Of a stretch of DNA of 64,000 nucleotides, positions 56,216 through 64,000 are shown piece after piece (the stretch's first letter is position 1; each line of letters begins with the position of its first letter). The position numbers and the translations under genes are program-made. Location of the stretch: the NCBI GenBank assembly GCA_016271365.2, contig CM028136.1:470950001-471014000 (forward strand). The letters run 5' to 3'. The notes under the pieces are model-generated. The model was not told the origin of the DNA. It was given only the letters and a program-made list of their open reading frames with translations, and made no database searches. The DNA comes from Neoceratodus forsteri. Its lineage: Eukaryota > Chordata > Ceratodontiformes > Ceratodontidae.

Positions 56216-59008
56216 GACATCATGTAGTCAAATCACTCACACTGTTTGTAACATTAAACTTGACTAAATGCACAAAGAGTACGTGTGACCATGATAGGTG
56301 CTAATAGTTATGCTGTTGGCACTGAAAAACTGGAAGAAAACAATAACTTCTTGAACAATAAGTTATCAGCTCACTGCAAATCAAATGCAATGCTGAATTT
56401 TCTGTTTGTAAAATTAAGAGCCACCTTTTCAGCCTTTTATAATAATTTATTCAACAGGAAGTGATGTCATGTAGGACATTTATCACAATACCCTTGAATA
56501 AGGACAGATTTAATTCACTTCACTATTCTGACCCTGCCACCAGCCTGCTGCAAATTTAGGCCTGGGCTTTTCCTTTCTCATCCTACTTTAGGTCCTTGCT
56601 CACACAGTACATGGCCTCTGGACATAGGAATCACAGTTGGCATTCAAGTGCTCCACAACATGCTACTTTGGCTACTCCACACTCTTCTCCTATAGTAAAG
56701 GTAGCCTCACTTTATCTTGTTATGTGCTGTTAGAGATGAAACAACACAGTGGACCAGTAAAATAAATTACCTGTATCTTCTAAAACTCAGCACAGTCACA
56801 GATGTGCAGTGGTGATCAGCAGCATTTTGTTTTCCACTGGGTGACTGCCATGGCAAATCATGGCATGGTGAGTCGCGATATAATTAAAAAAACAAAGAGC
56901 TTTTTGTTTCCTTTTGTTCCCTTTTGTTCTTTTAATTATCAGCTACATCACTTATGACACGATCTGCTGGTTGTCTCTGAGCTAGAAAACACTTACATGT
57001 AACTGTATTAGTAAGGCTCATACTAAGGAAATTAGAGCACACAAAGTCAAAGGCTATGATACCCATATTAACTGTTCCCCACTTCTCAGTGGTAAAAGTA
57101 TTAATTTGTTCATTCAGTAAAAACTAGCCAGGCTGACCTTAAAGCTACAATTGTGGCCAGTGGCATTTTGGAGCATAGACAATTCCATTGTCTGGGTATC
57201 TATTCCATACTCAAACCACTTTCTGTGAAATATAAAAAAATATAAATATATTTAAAGAATTTACAAGATAAATACATAATGGTAAATACGTAACACACCA
57301 AGAAACTAAATAAAATGAGAATTACAAGAAAAGAAAATGCAATATAGTAAGATGGCTAAACTAGACAAAAGTCTAAATTCTCACCTACCATACATGCCTT
57401 TCTTTGAAAATAGACTGTTCATGCAAAACTTTCCTCAACAGGATTCTATCTGCAATCTGCAGAAAGGCTCTCTCGTAATTGCAGACAGGAGGAACACAGG
57501 GCACAGCTGAACTCCCTGGGAGGAGAAAAATCCCTCCTTTGCCTCCCCAGTTCAGAAGCTATAATCCTCCCATTATGTTTCAAAGCTGGGACATGTCAAT
57601 ACTATTGCCAACTAGCTTGTTTATCTGTGACATTTGACCAGCCTCTCCGCTTTCACCACTGCCCAGTTTTAACTGGTTTGAAAGTGGTCCTTCTCCTGAA
57701 GAGCAACATATCAAATCATTTTATTTTATTTACATGTGCATAGAGTAAACTCTTTCAAGCGAAGTTCCATAATCTAAAGCATTCTATTTTGTATCTCTTT
57801 TGTATGGACTGGTAGAACAATGGTAGAAAGTCTTTTGTTTACTTCCCCAGCACATTGGTTAGCTTTCTCTGCGGTGACAGCAAATAGTCAGACTCAAAGG
57901 CCACATTCAACTGCTTTGCTACCAGAGGTCCATCAATGTAGAATTTCTTCTAGTAAAACAGTATGCTCCTACATAACAGATAGTCAAACAGTGATAGCAA
58001 AAAGACAGAAAAAATGATTTTACATTCCCTCATAACATCAATTAAAAAGGTACATGTAAAGTTACATGTACCTTAAAATATCTGTTTTAGGAATAAATGG
58101 TATTAGGCAGTTTGCTAAATCTCAATTATTCTGAAATGCATATGTTATAATATCTATTGATTCCTAAGAATTTTATAAAAACTAGTTCTGTAGAAATATA
58201 TAAAGACTTCGATACATTCTGTACATTCATGGTGTGATATAATGTATACTATGAGCTTTGCTGTTTTCATTTGTAAAACAATGTTTTTACATGACTAATC
58301 CTAAGAGACAAAATAGGCAACAGAGAGGGCAGATGCAGGGGTCACATTCTCCATATCAACCTTACCTTTTAAAACTCTCCCATATTAAATAATAACCTGA
58401 TATTTTGTTAACCACAGTCACTGTGACATACTGCAGCTGACCTGTAATTTGTACCTTATATATTATTGCAGATGTTAGTATTAGAATGGCACTTGTGAAT
58501 GTGAATTAGGATCTCAAAGGGGACAGATTGTATGGTTCTGGTCTGCCTGTAGGCTATCACTGGTTCCATATGTGAAGTAATTATGTTCTCTGAAGGAAAG
58601 AATAAATGCTATCAAACTGCATGCAGGGAGAGGAAATAGTCATTACAGTTCACTAGTAACTACAGCTCTAATTTAAAGCAAATTTCAAGATGAAATATAA
58701 AATATGTGTGTAAAAGATCTTATATACAGTATGGTACAAAATGGTTCATTCTGATTGCATCTTTTGTTTTTCATTTCATGTAATTATACTTTAATCTTCT
58801 AATAAAACATTTATAATACTGAAAAGCACTTGATACTTTATTAAAGATAAGATACTACTCATTTACAGGATATTACTGAAAAGCACTTGATACTTTATTA
58901 AAGATAAGATACTACTCATTTACAGGATATTACTTTTCTTAATTTAAACACATAACACAGGAAGCACATAGATTCTTAACAATACGTTGGGGAAAAGTAG
59001 GTCTCAAT
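56216..59008. other. AT-rich, unique-looking DNA, no gene seen
   Basis: Only short frames (for example 57820-58017 +). No repeat ends were recognised apart from the exact 57-bp duplication at 58818. This is the longest stretch without an identified element. Confidence 0.5.
58818..58931. repeat. exact tandem duplication, 2 x 57 bp
   Basis: ACTGAAAAGCACTTGATACT... runs 58818-58874 and is repeated without difference at 58875-58931. A recent event, or an assembly artefact. Confidence 0.97.
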
Positions 59009-59012
59009 AATT

Positions 59013-61750
59013 TATTTATTAGAATTTTGATAACCGGGTAGGCCCGCTGAGAGACACTATCCCTTTTTCAGGGGCGACCCAGAGAAATACATTTCCAATA
59101 ACATAGGAACATTCACACCTGAACTTTACAAATTAGCAGCTCTGTGAAACAGGTTGAGAGTTACAGAGAACATTATTTCTGGTTAACAAATGCTGACAGA
59201 CAGTTCAACAGAACCATGGTGGATTAGTTCAAGCATAACTAGGTTAGGTATTACAAACAATATGCAAAATCTATTAATACCTACATACATACAAAAATTA
59301 TCATGAAACAAATTAACTATAGTTGTAAAAGAAGTAATTACAATAGGATAAGTGAAAAAATGATAGATAGTATGGTGGGGTTGGAGAAGGGGGAAGAGGA
59401 TGTGCAAGCTTAGATAGAAGGGGGACTACAGTGAGGGTGGAATTAGAAGCACTGGAATATGGGTGGGGGAAAGAAAAGTTCTTTAAAGCACTGTTTGAAT
59501 TGGGAAAGGGATGAGCAGAAGAGTAGCCCAGGTGGGAGGTTATTCCATTTGTGGGGTGCTATGTAGGTGAAAGATTTCTTTCCTATGGCTAGCTGCATCT
59601 TGGGGAGACTTAGCAGTGGGAGGTGAGAGGAGCGCATGGACCTATGGATGGGGTTTAAAGTGAGCAAATTACTAAGGTTAGGTGGGAAGGGAAGGTAGGT
59701 GAGCTTGAAAGTAGTGCAGAGAAGGGGGAAGTCAAGCTTTGACTCGACAGACAGCCACTCTAAGGACTTGAGAACATCACAATGTTGCATGCGAGCTGGG
59801 GCTATTGCTGTGAAGTGTGCTGTACTGTAATAGGATTGTTTTAATTTTGCTAGGGTAGATGATTTAGCCTAGTGAAGTGGAGGAGCTTCATAGAAGAGAC
59901 CAGGGAGAAGAGTTGCTGATGCAATTGTTCTCTATGATTGGCGGCCAGATATGGGGCAATTTGATAAAGTAGAACCAGTTTTAAGTTTGTAATCCGAATA
60001 ATTTTGTGAGAGTGGGCATCAAAGGTTAGATTATCATCCAAGGTAATCCCTAGCTATTTGAAGGAGTCTACTCCTTCAAGAGCCTTATCATTAGAGGTGT
60101 TGATTAAGAAGGGTTGTTGGATGGACATATCAAAAGAGGTGTGATGGAATAGCATTGATTTAGGTTTTTTTTGGTATTGAGGACCAAGAGGTTATGCCTA
60201 AACCAGGCTTTGAGTTGCCAAAAGTCCTTTTCAAGAGCCAATTGAATGGAGGAGGTAACTATCAGATCGATATAGAACAGCATCATCTGCATAAAGTGGA
60301 ACTGATGCATCTCCACAGTTAAAGGGAAGATCATTAATGAAAACAGAGAATAACAGGGGACCCAGGATGGATCTCTGTGGGACACCATCTTTTTTATGTG
60401 CAAGGGAGGTGGTGGCTCCCTCCCATTTAACACATTGCAACCAGTCGGACAGGTAGTTATTAAACCATGAGATGGTGTGATAGTCAAGACCAACTTTGTT
60501 TAGTTTGATTAGGAGGAGACGGTGGTTAATCAAATCAAATGCTCTCATGAGATCCACTGATACCACCCCAGTAGCACATCATTGATCCATAACTTGATAG
60601 ATATCTGCAGTGATCTGCAGAAGAGAAGTTTCTGTCCCGTGCAATTTCCAGAAGCCATGCAGTGAAATAGTAATGGCATTTGTCTGTTCAAAGAAGGAGT
60701 ATAGTTGACTGTATAGTACTCTTTCTTGAATTTTAGCTAGGGGGCACAGTATGGGTATGGGTCTATAGTTTTCGGTGCGGTTTAATGGGCCGCTTTTGTG
60801 TATGGGGACCACTATTGCAATTTTCCATTTGTCAGGAATGGTTTATAAGAGGAAGGATATATTAATTAGCTGATCAACTGGGTAAGCAATAACAGAGGCA
60901 CCAATCTTGAGGAATTTGTGCTGTAGGGAGTCAGATCCTGCTGACCTGTCAGGGTCAAATCTATTCAGGAGCTTGAGCACCTTAGTGCGCAAGGTGATTT
61001 TCAGGTGGAAGGGAGTGGTGTTAGGGCTGTTATTGTCAGGGTGGGGTGGGGAATTAGGCAGGTCTTGCTTATATCTGTCTAGGTCAGTGAAAAATTGATT
61101 TATGCCAGATGTGATTTCCATTGGGGGTGGACAGAACAATACCATTGTTAATCATTATCTGGGGGACAGTACATTCCTTGCCCTTAAGGAGGGACTTGAC
61201 TTGTTCCCAGAAGGTTTTAGGGTTGGAGAGGTGGTTGATTTGCATGGACTGGAAGTGGTCTTGTTTAGAATTTGTGATCTTTGCTTTGGTAGCATTCCTT
61301 AACTGTCGGCATGCCTGCCAATCTGAGCTGAGGCCAGACTCTTTGTAGGTATGCCAGGCCCTATCATGAGAGTGCATTAGACACCACAGCTCCTGGGAGT
61401 GCTGGGGTGAGTGCAAACCTTTAGCCCATCTTTGTTTGAATGGGTCATGTGAGTAGAGGATGGAGGAGAAGGTTTTAATGAAGAAGTCCAGGGCTAGATT
61501 GATATCTGGGAGGGAAGTGATAGGATCCCAGTTCCCAAAGCTCAGACTTCTCAGGAATGCATCCACATTGAAGTTAGTGAGGTCTCAGGATTTTATAGTT
61601 CTGGGGGGTGGTGCAGGTGCAGAACTGAGAGCTTGAGCCAGGTTTTAGTAATGCAGAGGATGTCCAGCTTATAACGCTGGACCCATGTGTCAAGCTCAGC
61701 CATCTTTTTCCTTACGCTCTGAATGTTCATGTGGGCTACCTTAAGGCCTC
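59013..61750 (-). pseudogene. L2-like LINE with endonuclease deletion
   Basis: Read leftwards. It begins with the endonuclease start HMNIQSVRKKMAEL and LDILCITKTWLK (about 61625-61735), then jumps to the linker without the catalytic middle. The linker (61084-61566) has DPITSLPDINLALDFF and FKQRWAKGLH. RT blocks: NRFDPDRSAGSDSLQHKFLK, MVPIHKSGPLNRTENYRPI, LHGFWKLHGTE, DLMRAFDLINHRLLLIKL, GVPQRSILGPLLFSVFINDLP, LYADDAVLY (near 60270). The block normally spelt LSKAFD reads LMRAFD, and stops separate the frames. The 3' tail CCCCTGAAAAAGGGATAG with AATAAATAAATTATTGAG (59013-59090) is shared with the 50500-52490 LINE. Confidence 0.88.
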
Positions 61751-63020
61751 TTACACATGACCAAGAGTTGCATGGAGAAAGTTGCTGCCCCCTTTAAGGG
61801 TCCTGGATTTAGTTCAATGTCACCAGACAGGAGCAGTAAGCATGTGAGTGTAAGTGTGGAGGGGGTGGGAGGAAAGGCCTCTTGGATAGTTTCTTACCCC
61901 TGGGCAAGTAGACGATGGTTTTACTGCACTGAGTCTGAGTTAGAACTAATAGAGAAGAGCTCCCTTTGTGCAGGGTGTAGGCTGGGAAGCGAGCAGGGTG
62001 TTGCATTGATAGGCCAGTTGGCAGTGGAGGCGTGGTTATTCTGTCCAGGTATTGCACATCATGCTGGAGACACAGTATGAGGGAACAGATTACAAACAGA
62101 CCTTTCAAAAGATGAGATGGTGACATTGTGAGGAAAATTATGGTGAGACATAAGGCAATGTGTGGAGTTATAGCAGAGATTTAACACCCTGTAACTTACT
62201 AGCGAGGTGAGTTGCACATGTATGTATTCCTAACTAGCTTAACTGGAGGAATGAATTTCACAAATTTGTTTGGGGGAGTGAAGAGATCAGTCAGGTTGAA
62301 GTATTCAACCAGGAGATAGAGTTTTGAACAGGGCATTGCTGTAAGACTTATATAGGGGTATGTTTTAGGTTGTTATTGATGATACAGTTTCCCTGAATGG
62401 AAAGATTGTGTAGTGTGGTAAGGGCCTGAGGAAGTGGTTGGTGTTTTATGATTAAGTGTACACAACAGTCCTGAGTTATTCAAGGGACAAATTTCACACA
62501 GTGATTTGAGCAGGGAGGTAGGGGTGAAATAGGAGGATTTAATTAACTGGAGCTGGTGATGTGTCTCTCTGACACTGCAGTCAGATGATGGCAAGACAGG
62601 GAAGAAAGGCAGCGCAGTTGATCAGAGGGCCTGCCTCCCAATAGTCAGCAACCAATCATGGTAGTAGGAAGTGGAGCTGCAGTGGATTTAATAGATAGAG
62701 GGGGTGGAGGACAGGCCAAAAAACTATTTGTATTAGGCAGTTGTAAGCAGTAGCTCCACAGAAGCCAGCGTGGATTTAAATGCTCAGGTTTCTTGCGGTC
62801 ACCTGAAAGGTGCCAAAATTCTAAACTGGAGCCGAATTTGAGCAGTAGAGCTGCTATCCTCCATACCTCAAGCAGCAGGATGTGTCTGAGTTTTGTTCTT
62901 GAGGTGGTGGCAGGAATCAGCTGGGACTGTGGGGTGGCACGGACAGAAGCAAACCCACCAAACCCTAAAAAAAGGAGAAATGGAGGTGATTAAGTGGAGA
63001 CTCCTTCCAGTGTCCTAAGG
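61751..63020. other. flank of the L2-like LINE (possible 5' UTR) and intergenic DNA
   Basis: The part next to the endonuclease start (61751-62150) may be the LINE 5' UTR. No motif was recognised in 61757-62080 (+), 61809-62126 (-) or 62373-62594 (-). Confidence 0.4.
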
Positions 63021-63026
63021 CACATG

Positions 63027-63772
63027 GGGCCCGATTCCAGGATGCCATACGCATGGCGTACGGTGATTTACACCAAACCCTATGGTGCAAATCACACCTT
63101 GCACCATGCAATACGTGAGTTGCTATTCCAAGTTGCTGCTTGTGTCATGCCACATGCAGGTTGTGCCAAAGGTGGGCTATGCCACCCACTACACCCACAA
63201 CCCACTGCAGCATGGTGCAAGGGTGGGTTACAGCAACACCTGCACCCTATTCTGAAAGAGCGGATGCCATAACCCAGTCATGCCATTCCAGGTCCTGCTA
63301 TGGCACTATGGGTTAGACCAGCATGGAGGTGGTCTAAGGGGCATCCATTCTGGCAAAATGACAGATGCCACCCCACAGTGCCATTAATCACACTTTGCTG
63401 TGCCTGACGGACACCCTCCAGTACAGTGATGTCCCCCACCCCTGCATTTTGGGGTGCCACCCAGGTCAGTGTTTTGTCATGCTCCCCTTGTGCCTGTGCC
63501 ACCCAGCCTACCCCCCTATGGCCCACAGGGGAGTGTGGGTATGTTTCAGGCCAGGGGGGCTTGGGGGAGCTGTCCCCCACGGTCTCCCACTTACAGCACC
63601 CATGTCCATTGCACCAGTCCCGTGGTGTAACCTGCCACTACCGCAAGTCATCGGATGTAGGTGCTGGGGACCCTGCCTGTCCTGGAATAGGGTGCAGGGT
63701 CCCTGGTATAGCAGTGCATGGTGAAACTCTCACCCACCTGTGAGTTGCACCATGCATTCTGGAATTGGGCCC
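63027..63772. mobile_element. Harbinger-type MITE, 746 bp, TSD ATG
   Basis: Ends GGGCCCGATTCCAGGATGC (63027) and the inverse GCATTCTGGAATTGGGCCC (ending 63772) pair with two differences, and ATG lies on both sides (63024-63026, 63773-63775). The interior is GGTGCAA/CACCATG-rich like the large Harbingers here and matches 40600-40695. No coding sequence. It would be moved by a Harbinger transposase supplied in trans. Confidence 0.88.
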
Positions 63773-63775
63773 ATG

Positions 63776-64000
63776 AAGTCTCAGAGGGCAGGCGTGAGAA
63801 GGAGAGTTAAGTCTAGAAGGTGACTAATGGGAGGGAAACAGCTAACAATAGGAGCTAAACTAGGGGAGGGATGGAGGCAGGTGAACAATGGTCACGGGGG
63901 GGAGGGGGCTGCAGAACAGGACAGAGGGAAAGAAATAAACGGGTGAGATGAATAAAAGTTAAAATGTAGAGATCAGTATACAGTCCCAATCTGGGGAAAA
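63776..64000. other. purine-rich flank, no gene seen
   Basis: G/A-rich sequence (GGGAGGGATGGAGG, ACGGGGGGGAGGGGG) up to the window end; nothing recognised. Confidence 0.5.

Noticed and set aside
1..64000. Host protein-coding exons, retroviral gag/pol/env or LTRs
   Set aside because: None of the open frames shows host-gene domains with splice context, and no primer-binding site, protease, integrase or envelope-like sequence was seen; all reverse transcriptases are LINE-type.

Overview
The window reads as vertebrate nuclear DNA made almost entirely of transposable elements, probably from a large, repeat-rich genome. An amphibian (frog or caecilian) fits best: CR1 LINEs ending in ATTCTATG/TTTCTATG repeats, a Tx1-type L1 element with CCHC knuckles, two-gene PIF/Harbinger transposons, and a TTAA-flanked MITE with an AGGGACACTGTC end. 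This is inference from repeat content; no host protein-coding exon, rRNA or functional tRNA gene was found.

Layout. 1-605 is a CR1 fragment (minus). About 2.33-8.5 kb is a decayed Harbinger transposon (transposase +, Myb-like partner -) with a 288-bp hAT MITE inside it. 9.8-10.9 kb is a second CR1 3' end. 12.6-24.5 kb is a three-level nest: a LINE of unassigned clade (12.6-17.26 and 23.57-24.54 kb) was split by a V-SINE-like SINE, and that SINE was then split by a nearly full-length Tx1 element (17442-23308) flanked by a 15-bp duplication. 26.0-27.46 kb is a degenerate ~58-bp tandem repeat into which a 5.8-kb Harbinger transposon (27464-33272, TSD CAT) inserted. Its transposase is complete apart from a one-intron structure and an E-to-D change at the catalytic glutamate. 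A third CR1 3' end follows at 33.85-34.79 kb.

35.3-50.2 kb is dominated by a repeat family that I do not recognise. Its ends carry the outer sequence TATAGTTAGGGTT, each preceded by a small hairpin. One member (37854-50194, ~12.3 kb) has modular inverted arms of about 2.5 kb each: terminal block, a GGGACACTGGG block, a proline-rich exon-like block with a GTAAGTGC donor, and three foldback units, mirrored in both arms. Its interior holds a solo end of the same family, hAT MITEs, Harbinger MITE remnants and a LINE 3' fragment.

50472-54096 is a Harbinger-like element (TSD AAG) broken by an L2-like LINE. 54.1-56.0 kb is an array of five ~280-bp units, each with tRNA-like sequence on both strands, interrupted by a 534-bp T2/Kolobok-like MITE. 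56.2-59.0 kb is unique-looking AT-rich DNA. 59.0-61.75 kb is an L2-like LINE (minus) with most of its endonuclease deleted. 63027-63772 is a Harbinger MITE (TSD ATG).

The genes do not form a pathway. The only functional partnership is the convergent transposase plus Myb-like pair inside each Harbinger. Almost every coding region carries stops or frameshifts; the best preserved are the 27.9-29.35 kb transposase and the Tx1 reverse transcriptase at 20.5-22.1 kb.
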